DNA of 64,000 nt from Prinia subflava (lineage: Eukaryota; Chordata; Aves; Passeriformes; Cisticolidae). The notes below the pieces were generated by a model, which was not told where the DNA came from, ran no database searches, and was given only the letters and a program-made list of their open reading frames with translations. Both the position numbers and the translations under genes were made by a program. Shown piece by piece: positions 39,801-50,022 of the stretch. Numbering within the stretch: the stretch's first letter is position 1; the number at the start of each line of letters is the position of its first letter. Where the stretch lies: NCBI RefSeq assembly GCF_021018805.1, contig NC_086247.1, positions 135,821,602-135,885,601 of the forward strand, given 5' to 3'.

Positions 39801-42646
39801 CAATCTTACCTTCACGTGTATAAACACGTAAAAAGCCTTACTTTAAACACTAACAAATTTCAAATGTATTTGGCTTACTGTTAAAAATCACACAGAGATT
39901 AGACTTTTCTCAATAAATCTACAAAATAAAGCTAGATGTAAAGGACTTTGGGCACAATGTGTGACATCTGTATCTGAGAGCTGCCTCATCTGCGAGCTGA
40001 AGCATCTGTAAATTATGTCAGATCATTTGAAAAGTAGCAAAAATTTCCATTTAAGACCTGCTTCCAATAAGTGTTGCTTACAAAGACAGAATACCAATAC
40101 AATAACTGAAAAGCAATTCCTAATATTTTTGTGAATATGACAAACTATTCATCTGTGACACAGGACTAGACATGGAATTACAATAGTAATTCCAGTAAAG
40201 CAGCAGGAATGTTTGTATTTCTCCATCTGACATTAAAAGCAGCATGCTTTATGTAGGCCTCATTTGTAAACCTCCATGAATTTAATCAAAGGCATCACAG
40301 TTTTATCCAAAGAAAGAGCAAACACATTAGGAACTACACAGCTTTATTTCTCTGTGAAAGAAAAAGAAGGAAAGAGAACGACTGAAGAATCAGTAAATAC
40401 GGGACTTTCATTTAATTAGAAGGACTCAAAATAAGTCAAAACCTGTAAAACAGCAAAGCTGCTGTCCTGGAGGCTGTTCTGTCTAGTACAACACAGTGAC
40501 TCTGGCTTGATGCCTTAAAGTTCACATCCACAGATCTTTACATTCTTTTATTACTCAGTTTTTTCCACGATCTTAGACAAAAAGTATGCAAATTATCTCT
40601 GTGATCTTTTTTTGTTTGGCAAGATATTGTAAAATACAAATTCATATAAATTTTTAGAGTTTTGATTTGTGTTTTCATAAAATAAGGGGGTAATGGAATT
40701 TTTATAACATATAAGATTTTCCTGAAATTTTAGAAATCAGAGGAACTATAATGTTTTAAGCTGTGGTACTTCTCTGGTTGTCTCCATTCCTGACTATTTA
40801 AATAAGGACTGAAATATGAATAGGTTAAAAGTAAAATTAAAAATTGAAAGCTCTAGATTTTTTCCTTTTTTTTAATAACTAGGAATATCTGGCTTTTTTC
40901 ATGTATGAAGGGAAAAGCAGAAGACTTTAAGTTTTGATGAATAGAAGGTAAAAGCCAGTTGAATAAACCTAAGCACAAGCTAAATAGATAAAACCTATTT
41001 ATTTTTTAATAGATTAATCTCATTTAAGTCCAAAAATACTGCCTAGTAGAGAAAATGGTTTTCAGGTTAAATAGACCAAAAAATATTAAATCTCTGGTAA
41101 AAAGAAGTATACAACTACTATAGGTTTTACCTTACTGAAATAAATCAAATGCTTTCACATATTTAAATAAAAATCTAAGTTCCTTGACTGTTAATCAGAA
41201 CTATTTGTAAGCAAACAAAGTATGTTTTACTGAATAGTCCTTCTGTCTAGAGAAACAAAGCATTTATTGAAATTAATACATACCAAAAATTTCTGAAAGC
41301 AAATATTTTCTTTTTAATATGTGACAAGTGCTGCACTTTCAGCAGATATGAGGACTGCCTACAATAATTATACCAATTAAATAATTCACATAATTGCCTG
41401 GTTCAAGGCAGTATTTATTTAATATATTGCACTTTTGTGCCTGTGATTATGAGAGAAATTTTCCTGGACTTTCTGGCATATGCAGACTCCTTCATTTCTA
41501 TGATCATGTCATTTACTGATATATGGATATCATGCTGTTTCTAATGATATTAATCCAGCAAGAAATAAATTTTGTAGAAAATATTGACTTATTTTTCCTG
41601 TTTTGATCTGCTTAAAATATTTTATTCAGAAAAATATGTTTTATAATAAAGAAGGCTGGATACTGACTTAAAAGTTCAAGGGGCTAATGTGTGGAAGAAA
41701 CTTGGAATTCAGTAATAATTTGGCAGAAAACTGGTGTTAGAATATTATCTTATGTTACTGTCTCTTGACTCTATGAAGAGCAATACACAGATGAAAAGAT
41801 GTTAATCTGAAACTTTTCAGAAATACTTGTGCCAATGTTTAAATTTTATGAATTAGTCCTCTGGAGATGCTAATGATTTCTCTTCATTTTGAATGGTTGA
41901 ACTATTTTGTTTTCAGTAACAAAGCTCAAGCTGTAAAAATTACGATCCGGCTTGGGGTGAGGTAGTCTGTTTCCCTGCTTAATTATTATTCAAGTATTTA
42001 TGCATTTCCTTCATGATTTCTTTATTCAATACACAGGTTAGAATTCTCTAGGAAATTTCAATAAACAGCTCTTTAAAATGTGTATATGCTCTAAATAAGT
42101 AGTAAAATCTCATCAGACAGAGCAGTAAAATCAGGCAGAACAATCTCTGTCTGAATCCATCTCATGATCTTCTTGAAGGGAAAAAGCAAGAACAAAAGTC
42201 AAGCTGAGAGACTGGATAGAGGACTTGATACCATAAATTTTGATGAAAATGTGATGAGAGCTACATGTACTACGTAATCTTGCAACGAATCTTTAGCAGT
42301 TATTTTGCCTTTAAAGCTAGATGTTAATTTATAGATTTCAATATGCTATAAATGATAAGGAGATGTTGATGAAGAAATTTCTGTAACATGCAATCATACC
42401 CTATGCGTACATTTTAATATCTTTTAGGTGACAACCCTTTGTTATAGCCCTGGTCTCTTTACCTTTGTAATCCTACAGTTTAGAACTCTGTCCTCTCCTC
42501 CATATTATGGTTTTTCTTTTCCTCCATTTTATGCTGGCTTTTCTTAGGTATCATGTATATATATTTGACAACCATACCAAAAAAAGAGTGAAAGCCTTAT
42601 TTTGTCAGCCCACCTGCCTGTCACCACCCCTTTCTTGTTTCAGGGG

Positions 42647-42780
42647 AAAAAAAAAAAAGAAAAAAAAAAAAAAAGAAAAAAGAAAAAAGAAAAAAGAAAA
42701 AAGAAAAAAGAAAAAAGAAAAAAGAAAAAAGAAAAAAGAAAAAAGAAAAAAGAAAAAAGAAAAAAGAAAAAAAAAAAAGA
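42647..42780. repeat. (AAAAAAG)n array
   Basis: A poly-A-like start followed by about 14 uninterrupted copies of the 7-mer AAAAAAG, then a short A-run. Open frames across it, Lys/Glu/Arg-rich on plus and Phe/Leu/Ser-rich on minus, are artefacts. It could have grown from the poly-A tail of a retroposon, but no body is recognisable upstream. Confidence 0.95.
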
Positions 42781-44189
42781 CTGGGACTTCCATCTGCCAG
42801 ACTCTGAGGCTTGGAGTTTGTCAATTCAGTGGTATTAACTTTTATGTATGAGGCCAGAGGTAGTATTTCAGATCATATTCCAAAACATTCTGTGTTCATT
42901 CTTCACAGTATCATGAGGCCTAATAATGTGCACGAGTTAGAACTGAGAGCCTGATCCTGCAGCCAGTATGATTTCCTCTTTACCTTAATTTGGGCACAAT
43001 TAAGACTTATATATACAAATGTGTGTTTTTATAAAACAGTGGCCAGACAACCCACAGGAGGCAGGAAACTGGAGGCAGAATCTTCTGATAGCCTGCATCC
43101 ATACTGAAGAAGGTGCAAGCACTGCCTAGGTTTGCAGAAAATACTAATTAATTAATGTCACAAAAATATTAAAATCACAAAAAAAGAAAAAGGAAAGGAG
43201 TTAAGGGATGATCTTAAATGTAGCATGATTCAAACAAACACAAAAGGTGCTGTGGTGAGATGTGATAAAGTCTAATCTTACTATCTGGACTAGGACAAAG
43301 CTGGAACTGCCCTCTAAAGCTGGACCAAGCTTTTAGATGGCAGATTGTAATTAGTGAGAGTGATGGATACAAAATTCCAAACAGCTTTTCGATTAAATCA
43401 GCTACCAGTCAATTACCATGAAAGTTCAGAAGAAATTAATTTTTTTGTTCTTTTTGACATGACTTTAAAATAATAAATCTGGCAAAGGCCTTTAGCTTCT
43501 ACTCATATTTTTAGGCTGAGTAGCTTTTAGCATTGCATTTCCCTTTAAGAAACGTTCAGCGGAAATGTTTGTTCAATAAAGAATGCCAAGTAACACAGTA
43601 ACATTCTTGACCATTCAGAACAGACACACACAAAGAGAAAACTGAGATCTAAAATATTTTCTGTACATGAACTCCAAAGGTTGTATACATCATGATTCAT
43701 CTGGCACACTAAGGCCTTTACCTTTTTTTATTACATCAGTCCTAATTTGGTCCTTAGCTGAGATATAACCACACAATATTTCATTGTTTAAGGTACTTAA
43801 GTAAACTTTAGTATTTTTGAGGATTATGGCAATGATTCCAGACTTAAAGAAAAAAATGCTAACATAAGAGGTTAATATCTTGTGAAGAATTTATTAGATT
43901 TTCATGGAAATGTTTTCAGACATCAGTCACACACCTTTCCTAAATCACCACAGAATGCTATTTTGTCTATCTGTAATTATTTTTTATGTCAAAACGTGCA
44001 AAGCTTTTTGCCAAAATGCAACAGCAATCCTGGTTAGAAAATCACTTCAGGAAAAAAAATTAATTTATTAGTAAGCTCACATTTCAGCTGGCCATAACCA
44101 TAGGTAAAAAAGTGGTGTGATACGCAAATCTATAACCATGGGGAGAGGGGGGGATTATCTGATTATATACATAGAGGTTTCAGAAGCAA

Positions 44190-44393
44190 AATAACATTCT
44201 TTACTGGAAGAGTGGTTAAGCATTGGAACAGGCTCCCCAGGGAGGGGATGGAGCCACCATCCCTGGAAATGTCAAAACACCTGAGTAGGCTGTGGCACTT
44301 TGTGGTATGGTTGAGTGGGCATGGTGGCAGCCAGTGGAGGGTGGGAGCTGACGCTTTTGAACGCCTTTTCCAACCTCAGTGGTTCTATGATTC
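44190..44393 (+). mobile_element. CR1 LINE, 5'-truncated 3' end
   Basis: The sequence matches my knowledge of the CR1 3' end at many points: an AGTGGTTAAGCATTGGAACA block, then CCCAGGGAGG, CCATCCCTGGA, TGTGGCACTTTG, TTTTCCAACCTCAGTGGTTC and a terminal TCTATGATTC. CR1 is the dominant LINE of birds and other sauropsids. Only about 200 bp remain, so most of the reverse transcriptase ORF is missing, as in nearly all CR1 copies, which arise by truncated target-primed reverse transcription. It lies about 350 bp upstream of the COMMD3 CpG island. The first few bases of the left boundary are approximate. Confidence 0.92.
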
Positions 44394-44734
44394 CCTGTAC
44401 CGCAGGGATAAGGCTCTGCTCCCGAGGATTTGAGATTGCCAGCAACACATTTTTGGGCTATAAAGCTTCACACCAACACATGCACGTGAGACATCTATTG
44501 AGATACAAGCGCTTTAGGATTTCAAGAGATACGAGCATTTTTAGGATTCATTGAGAGTTAATTACACCCCAAACACGCCTGTGTGGCGCATCTCCCGCGA
44601 AAACAGCACTGCCTCCCACTCCGAGCCCCAGGGAGCGAGGGGCGACACTCGGGACACGCGTGGAGAGGGCGGCGGCGGAGCTGGGTGGGGCAGGGCGGGG
44701 GGAGGCGCGGCCCGCGCGGGGCTCCGCGGCCGCG

Positions 44735-44956
44735 CACCGGCACGGACACGGGCACGGGCACGGGCACCGGCACGGACACGGACACGGACACGGACACGGA
44801 CACGGGCACCGGCACGGGCACGGGCACCGACACGGGCACGGGCACCGACACGGGCACGGGCACCGACACGGGCACGGGCACGGGCACCGGCACGGGCACC
44901 GGCACGGGCACGGGCACCGGCACGGGCACGGGCACCGGCACGGGCACGGGCACCGG
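44735..44956. repeat. GC-rich hexanucleotide array (GGGCAC / GGACAC / GGCACC variants)
   Basis: About 37 six-base units, mainly CGGGCA, CGGACA and CCGGCA variants, arranged with higher-order order: a GGACAC run, then a GGGCACCGACAC block, then a GGGCACCGGCAC block. Six bases equal two codons, so every open frame reads a dipeptide repeat (Arg-Thr/Arg-Ala, Gly-Thr/Asp-Thr or Gly-His on plus; Val-Pro and Gly-Ala/Arg-Ala types on minus). Runs of GGG spaced by CAC could form G-quadruplexes. It ends about 120 bp before the COMMD3 start codon. Confidence 0.95.
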
Positions 44957-45036
44957 CCCCAGCCCCGGCGCCTCCGCCGCTCGCGCCCCGCCCGCCCCGC
45001 GGCGGCCCCGCCTCGCGCCCGCGATCAGCTGCGCGC

Positions 45037-45048
45037 GCGTCACGTGGG
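45037..45048. promoter_or_regulatory. COMMD3: E-box (CACGTG) of the COMMD3 promoter
   Basis: GCGTCACGTGGG, a canonical palindromic E-box of the kind bound by MYC/MAX, USF and TFE/TFEB proteins. Its reverse complement recurs exactly in the BMI1 promoter at 49,856-49,867. Confidence 0.6.
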
Positions 45049-45075
45049 CGCGTGTCGAAGGTCACGGCGCCCACA

Positions 45076-45208
45076 ATGGAGCTGTCGCCGTACGCGCAGG
45101 GCGGGTGGCGGCTGCTGGGCGACCCCCGCCGCTTCCCCCGCCGCCCGTTCGCCGCGCTCCTCCGCGCCGCCTTCCGCAGCCTCCTGGATGACCCGCAGGC
45201 CGGGCTGG
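45076..45208 (+). CDS. COMMD3: COMMD3 exon 1 (residues 1-44)
   Basis: Encodes [16 protein letters not shown] onward. It ends in phase 1 at donor GTAAGG. It is very GC-rich and arginine-rich compared with mammalian orthologues, which probably reflects GC-biased substitution in the CpG island. Confidence 0.95.
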
Positions 45209-45781
45209 GTAAGGCGCGGGGCGGTGCGGGCCGCGCCGCTCCGCGGGGCGCGCAGGCGGGCGCAGGGCTCCGTCCGCCCCCGCGGGCGCGCTCGCGTGTC
45301 CGCGCCGGAGCGGGCGCTGCCCACGCTCGCCCCCGGGGCGGCTCCTGCCCGCGGACGGCTCCAGGGTGCCGCTGCGCGGGGTGTCACCGCCAATGCGCGC
45401 CTGCTTCATGAAGGCTCCGACCTGCTCAGAGCACAGGGGCCGGGCAGGGTCCCCCCGCGCGTTGCTGTCCGCGGGCTGCGCTGGGCTAAGCAGGCGGGAA
45501 CACCGCTGCGACCCTGCAGGGGCTTCGCGAGTGGACCCGTCCCAGGGCAGCCCCGGCACGGGGTGCGCGGCCGTGCCATTAATCCTGCGGTGTTAATGAC
45601 CCCGCCGCCGCCTCCGCGGGCGGAGGAGCCGCCGGTGCCGGGCGGGGGCGGCGGGCGGTCCCGGAGCCCCTCCCGGCCGGTGGCTCCGGTCCCGCTCCTC
45701 GCCATTAAGAGGCTGCTGAGGATCGCGGCCGGGGCTCGCAGAGGAAACGGAGGTTTTCCTTCTTTCTTTCTTTCTTCTTCT

Positions 45782-45826
<45 letters not shown>

Positions 45827-48268
45827 TAGGAAGGAGATGTAGAGGCGGCGGGGCGCTCAGCGCGCACAGCCCCGCCTGGTACGGCTGGCCCCAGCCGCTG
45901 CTTCAGCCCCTCACCTTCTCCTCCGCCTCCTCACACCTTGCCTACTTGCTCTGTCCTTTCGCTCTGAAACACCACATGTGTTTCATTTTGAAGTTTTTGT
46001 GGTAAAGGGTGAGCAGCAGCCTTTGGTACCATGTGCTGGGGTTTGGCAAATAAGTGTGTCATCAGTAATTCATTTATTTTAGATGATCCAGACCTGAAAG
46101 ATATTGACCCTACAGTATTAAAACATTGCCATGCTGCGGCTGCAATGTGTATTCTGGAGGCAGGGAAACACAAAGCTGACATATCTGCTATAAGGTACTC
46201 ATACTTCGAAGCTACGCCATTTTTCTAGCTGTTGTTACTTAAAAGTGTAATGCTAAGTTGATGTTAACAGAAAACTAATAAATTCTTTTCCCCCGTAGCA
46301 CATGCCTGGAAGACTGCAAACTGGATAAAGAGAGAATAGAACAATTTTGCACCGAATATCAGGTTTTTAAACCAATTTTAACATATTAATTTTTCTCCTT
46401 TCATAGGAATTTATTGAACATAGCAATTTTTTTTTTTTGTCTTGCTCCAGAAAAACAAGGATGCATTGGAAATCCTATTGGGAAGGTAGGTCAGTCACTC
46501 AGTAGAGGCATGGTTTCACTTACAGTTAGTTTGAAACTGTCCTGGAAAACACTTCTGCATAGTTTAGATGATTAAAGTCATATTGTTCTAATAAAAAATA
46601 AAGTGCATTTTAAACAAACTCTAGAAAACAGTTGTTGAAACTTTTCTTAATTTGGAATTCTACTCTAAAATAACCTTCTAGAGCTTCCCAAGAAGCATTA
46701 CCAGGATCATGAAAAAGTTCTTTATTGATGGACAGGTTGAGAAAATGTTCTTTTTTTTAGCATAGGGAACTTGTAACTGTTGTGTCTTTCAGCATAGGCA
46801 GATCTCCTCTTCACATAACTGATGTGTCTTGGCGCTTGGAGTATCAGATCAAGGTAATTTTAACAGATCAAGGTGTTTCTTTAGTCTGTTTTAATGCTGA
46901 GACCTGGCTTTTTTATATGTTCTTTGTTTTTAATTTAGAACAATCAACTTCATAAAACTTATCAGCCTTCCTATTTGGTGACTTTAAACGTAGAGGTACT
47001 GTACTCCCAGCACCCTCAAAGGAAAAAATGCAATTTCATTATATTTTCTTAATAAAATAGACATTGGTGTTTCTTTGCTTTTTTTCCCCTTCAGAACAGT
47101 GATTCAGGATCACACCCAGATGTTAGTTTCAGTTGTACAATGGAGCAATTACAGGTACTTGTTTCCTTCATCATTCTGTGCTTGACCCCAATTGTGGTTG
47201 TACATGTTTTTAACAGCTTGCCAATCAAAGTGAAAATATATACAATATTACTAAAAAAAAAAATCCAGTACAGGGAGGGTAAGAGAATTTTCCATAGAAG
47301 TCATGCAAGTGTATTTTTACTGTCTTTTCAAATAAAGTTGCAAAGTAACTGAATTTAGTTGTGTGGGGAGTGTTTTACATACGTGCATAAATATTTTGTC
47401 TGTTTTCATAACTGTAATCCGTATGTAGATGTGGGAGGAAACTCATCACTTTCTGAAACTCTGATTTCCCGTGCTTTAGAGAAGTGATTAAAGAGGCTAG
47501 TTCAGTGATTTAAATGTGTCATGATTAAAAATAGAGAAGGAACTGAAGGCTCTTCAGTGGTGTTAATGACATGTAAGAAATGTCCTGAAACAAACGTTGA
47601 TCTTTGTTTAGCGATTTAAATGTGTAACTGAACAATAGAGGTATTGTAATGCTTGGAAGTGACCAAACTGTGGAGGATCGGGAAGAGGGCTTGGTGGGAG
47701 AGGAAAAGCAAGATATTAAAACTTAAGGTTTACACCTCCTCTTTTTAAATGTGTCTCAGAAGTGGTCCTTTTGTCAGTAATGAGTGTTTCTAGTCGGTTT
47801 GCTGGCATAGTGAAATCTGATGTGCTTTGGCTGGAGAATGGTCCTAGTACAAAATTGCACTCAAAATATTTCCAGTGTTTTAGAAATCCGTGTAGTACTT
47901 CAAAGCCTGAAGCAAATGTCAGCATTAGCCATTGTGGCAATATCAATAAAACCTATGTGTTAAGAGAAATGATCTATTTTAGGAGAAAATACATTTTAAA
48001 AAGTGTTTTCCTTCAGTTTCCACTTTTCTGACTACATTGTAAAATACAGAGCTATTTAATTATTTGCTCGCATTGGTCATCAGTTGCAACACTTCTTTGT
48101 GCTACAAGGTGTTAGTTTCGCTTGTGTCTCTGTATAAAAAAAATATTACATTCTTCTAGCTGACCTTTTAAAAATATACTTATTCTAAGACTCTGTTTCA
48201 TCTCTTAGGACTTAGTGGGAAAGCTAAAAGATGCTGCAAAAAGTCTAGAACGAGCAACTCAAATGTGA
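45076..48268 (+). CDS. COMMD3: COMM domain-containing protein 3, 8 coding exons, 193 aa
   Basis: The spliced exons are 45076-45208, 46083-46194, 46299-46362, 46451-46485, 46793-46853, 46939-46995, 47095-47154 and 48209-48268. Together they give 582 nt, or 193 codons plus TGA, against 195 aa in human as I recall. All introns are GT-AG with consistent phases. The product has an N-terminal helical HN domain (about residues 1-115; [16 protein letters not shown] is diagnostic of the family) and a C-terminal COMM domain (about 120-190) starting near [12 protein letters not shown], with the conserved Trp at 128. COMMD3 is known as a subunit of the Commander complex (COMMD/CCDC22/CCDC93 with Retriever), which recycles membrane cargo from endosomes and affects NF-kB. 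The start chosen matches MELS of orthologues. The upstream frame is open without a stop through the hexanucleotide array, so an N-terminal extension is not formally excluded. BMI1 follows head-to-tail. Confidence 0.97.
45756..45825. repeat. Pyrimidine tract ending in 42 consecutive T, COMMD3 intron 1
   Basis: CTTT and CTT microrepeats pass into an uninterrupted run of 42 T (45,784-45,825) and then GTAGG. A homopolymer this long is error-prone, so its true length is uncertain. It might be the reversed poly-A tail of a retroposon, but no body is recognisable. Confidence 0.9.
46083..46194 (+). CDS. COMMD3: COMMD3 exon 2 (residues 45-82)
   Basis: Acceptor TTATTTTAG, donor GTACTC, ending in phase 2. 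It encodes the most conserved N-terminal-domain helix ([20 protein letters not shown]). Confidence 0.95.
46299..46362 (+). CDS. COMMD3: COMMD3 exon 3 (residues 82-103)
   Basis: Acceptor CCCCGTAG. The donor CAG/GTTTTT is weak because it lacks the usual purine and G at positions +3 to +5. It encodes [20 protein letters not shown]. Confidence 0.93.
46451..46485 (+). CDS. COMMD3: COMMD3 exon 4, 35-nt microexon-sized (residues 104-115)
   Basis: Acceptor TTGCTCCAG, donor GTAGGT, ending in phase 2. It encodes [11 protein letters not shown]. The exon is only 35 nt and skipping it would shift the frame. Confidence 0.93.
46793..46853 (+). CDS. COMMD3: COMMD3 exon 5 (residues 115-135), start of the COMM domain
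   Basis: Acceptor GTGTCTTTCAG, donor GTAATT. It encodes [21 protein letters not shown] decoy acceptor followed by nearly the same first bases lies 32 nt upstream (46,751-46,760); see findings. Confidence 0.94.
46939..46995 (+). CDS. COMMD3: COMMD3 exon 6 (residues 136-154)
   Basis: Acceptor TTAATTTAG, donor GTACTG, phase 0 on both sides, 57 nt. It encodes beta strands of the COMM domain (YLVTLNVE). Confidence 0.94.
47095..47154 (+). CDS. COMMD3: COMMD3 exon 7 (residues 155-174)
   Basis: Acceptor CCCCTTCAG, donor GTACTT, phase 0 on both sides, 60 nt. It encodes [20 protein letters not shown] of the COMM domain. Confidence 0.94.
48209..48268 (+). CDS. COMMD3: COMMD3 exon 8 (residues 175-193 and stop)
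   Basis: Acceptor ATCTCTTAG. It encodes the C-terminal amphipathic helix [19 protein letters not shown] and then TGA. Confidence 0.96.
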   Translation, partial: DLVGKLKDAAKSLERATQM

Positions 48269-48575
48269 TTGAAGGAAGGTGTCAGCCTCCTCAAGCACTC
48301 TCCTTCCTAAGTGTCTCCTAAATGACAAATGTCTTTCATCTCTTGATGCAAACTGGGGTTTTTTTAAGTCCTTGAATGGGAATTAAGCAAAACCACTTTT
48401 TTATGCCTGCACTGGATATTCCTCGCTCATGTAATTTTTTTTTATTAACTCTTGTTAAGTATTTGCTGAACTGTCGTGTCATCAAAGTATTCCTTCTATC
48501 TTATTTTGTATATTTTTACAACTGTCACTGCTTTTTTTCCCCTCTGTGATCTAATAAAAGTTAATTCGCGCCTGT
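48269..48575 (+). other. COMMD3: COMMD3 3'UTR with poly(A) signal
   Basis: About 300 nt after the stop codon, containing AATAAA at 48,553-48,558 followed by a GT-rich stretch, so cleavage is expected near 48,575. The BMI1 CpG island starts within 100 bp, leaving very little space to stop COMMD3 transcription before BMI1. This fits the read-through transcript annotated at the human locus. Confidence 0.85.
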
Positions 48576-49654
48576 TGTGCAATTTCTGTGGATGAATTAG
48601 CTGTACCTAAAAGTAAGATGCTGAACGGTGGATCGGCTCAGCGAGGCAAAAGCGCCTTCTCCCGTGCCGCGGCTCCGGCGCGTTTGCTAAATCGCCCGCC
48701 GCGCTTTGTCATTTCCAGCCGACCTTACATCTCTCCTACGAGGAAAAGCTGGACCCCGGCGCGGGGGGCAAGAAAGGATTCGGTTTAATCTCGTGGACCC
48801 GGGGCGCCTCACGGAAAGCCGTCAGAGTCCGCGGAACGGAGCCGGGTGGCGGCTCCGGCTCGACGGTGCGGCTGCTCCCAGCATCTCCCGCTCGCCTCGG
48901 GCCGTGCCCGGCACCGCCGGTCTCCGCGGAGCCGCTCGCTCCCGCCGGCAGGTGCGGAGGGACTCCGAGGCGCGGTCCGTCCGCACCTGCCGGCGAGGGC
49001 GAGCTGCCCCGCGGAGAATGCGCGGCGGCGGTGGCGGCCGGCCCCTCGCCGCGGAGCGGGGCTTTTTCCTCCAGCGGCTGGCGGCGTCTTATCCTCGCCG
49101 GAGGCGAGCACCGCGAGGGTCTCCGCGGTTCCCTCCCTCCCGCTCCGGCGGCTGCCCGTCCCGCCCGCGGGGTGTGGGGACACCGCGGGTCCCGCGCGGC
49201 GCTCGAGGGGACGCGTGGCCTCGACGGCGGCGGCTCCGCGCGGCCCCGGGCGGGCGCGCGGGACGAGGGGCGCGCGGCAGCGCGCACGCGGTGGCGGAGG
49301 CGCGAGGCCGCGGCGCGGGTCCGCGCGGGGCTCCCTCCGCGGCGGGACGGGGCGCGCGGGGCGGGAGCGCGCAACAAGTGCGCGGAGGGAGCCGCGGCTG
49401 AGGGGGCGGGCGGCGTGTGGGGCCGGCGGGCGTGCGGGCTGCGGCGCGGAGAGGATGGGGAGGGCAGGGCGGGGGCCGCGGGGCGAGAGCGGGGAGCGCA
49501 GCGGCCGAAGGAGAGCCGCGGCAGGGCGGAGAAGGAGCGCGGGAGGCGCCGCGGCTGCGGCGGGCGGGAGCCGCCGAGCGGGGCCGGGGGTCGGGGCGGG
49601 CGGTGAGGAAAAGGAGGAAAAGGAGGCATCGGCGGCGCGCGGGCGAGCGCGTGC

Positions 49655-49770
49655 AGGGCCGGGGGGAGGGGAGAGAGGGAGGGAGGGAGGGAAGGGAGGG
49701 GGTGGCGGGCGGGGGAGGGGAGGGAGAAGCGGGGGAGGGAGGGGGGAGGCGGAGGGGGAGGAGGCGGCCG
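49655..49770. repeat. G-rich purine tract (GGGAGG units), potential G-quadruplex
   Basis: Dozens of closely spaced GGG runs, as in GAGGGAGGGAGGGAGGG, on the plus strand. It satisfies the usual four-run G-quadruplex pattern several times and lies about 130-250 bp upstream of the probable BMI1 transcription start. Confidence 0.85.
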
Positions 49771-49855
49771 GGTTGCGGGATTGGGTCACGGGGAGGCTGC
49801 CGGGCCCCGGCGGCAGCGCCGCTAATTCCCAGGCCGCCCTTAAGGAATGAGGCGC

Positions 49856-49867
49856 CCCACGTGACGC
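49856..49867. promoter_or_regulatory. BMI1: E-box (CACGTG) of the BMI1 promoter
   Basis: CCCACGTGACGC, a canonical E-box just upstream of the presumed transcription start. It is the exact reverse complement of the COMMD3 promoter element at 45,037-45,048. E-boxes in the mammalian BMI1 promoter are known MYC/MYCN targets; binding here is inferred. Confidence 0.65.
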
Positions 49868-49960
49868 TGGCGGGGCGGGCGAACTCCGAGCCATTTTGGG
49901 GACGGTGTCAGTTTCCACTGTGTGCCTTCAGCGTTGCATTCTTCCCTCCTCCGCCCTCCT

Positions 49961-49990
49961 CCCGCCCGCCCGCCCGCCCGCCCGCCCGCC
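49961..49990. repeat. (CCCG)n microsatellite in BMI1 exon 1
   Basis: About 7.5 copies of CCCG flanked by CT-rich sequence, at or just after the estimated transcription start. Confidence 0.9.
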
Positions 49991-50022
49991 CTCCTTCCCT
50001 CCCCGGGTCCCCGCCACCAACT

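Larger units (their letters stand above)
32550..44189. other. AT-rich intergenic stretch, no gene recognised
   Basis: No convincing exon or RNA gene. Visible structure includes a polypyrimidine tract (about 35,370-35,510), three copies of a 12-mer CCCATGTGTTTT just after it, an isolated CpG-rich patch with two TGACG motifs (about 36,715-36,850) and the AAAAAAG array at 42.65 kb. From about 37 to 42 kb it is strongly AT-rich and otherwise featureless to the eye. Confidence 0.5.
44560..45760 (+). promoter_or_regulatory. COMMD3: COMMD3 CpG-island promoter
   Basis: CpG-dense DNA covering the presumed transcription start, exon 1 and the start of intron 1. It holds a 37-copy hexanucleotide array (44,735-44,956) and an E-box GTCACGTGGG about 30 bp upstream of the start codon. 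No TATA box is evident, as expected for a housekeeping CpG promoter. The transcription start is not determined, but probably lies between the array and the ATG, around 44,990-45,060. Confidence 0.8.
48640..49900 (+). promoter_or_regulatory. BMI1: BMI1 CpG-island promoter region
   Basis: About 1.25 kb of CpG-dense DNA between the COMMD3 polyadenylation site and BMI1 exon 1. It contains many GC boxes, a G-rich purine tract (49,655-49,770), an E-box at 49,858-49,863 and a CCATTTTG motif resembling a YY1 site near 49,891. Overlapping open frames of 200 to 370 codons on both strands result from GC richness and resemble no known protein. The region should drive BMI1, and MYC-family regulation of BMI1 through an E-box is known from mammals. 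Confidence 0.8.

Noticed and set aside
42507..42851. Lys/Glu/Arg-rich frames around 42.6-42.8 kb
   Set aside because: Produced by the AAAAAAG array.
48706..49918. Frames of 231-369 codons upstream of BMI1 exon 1
   Set aside because: GC-island artefacts, open on both strands, with Arg/Gly/Ala/Pro composition only.
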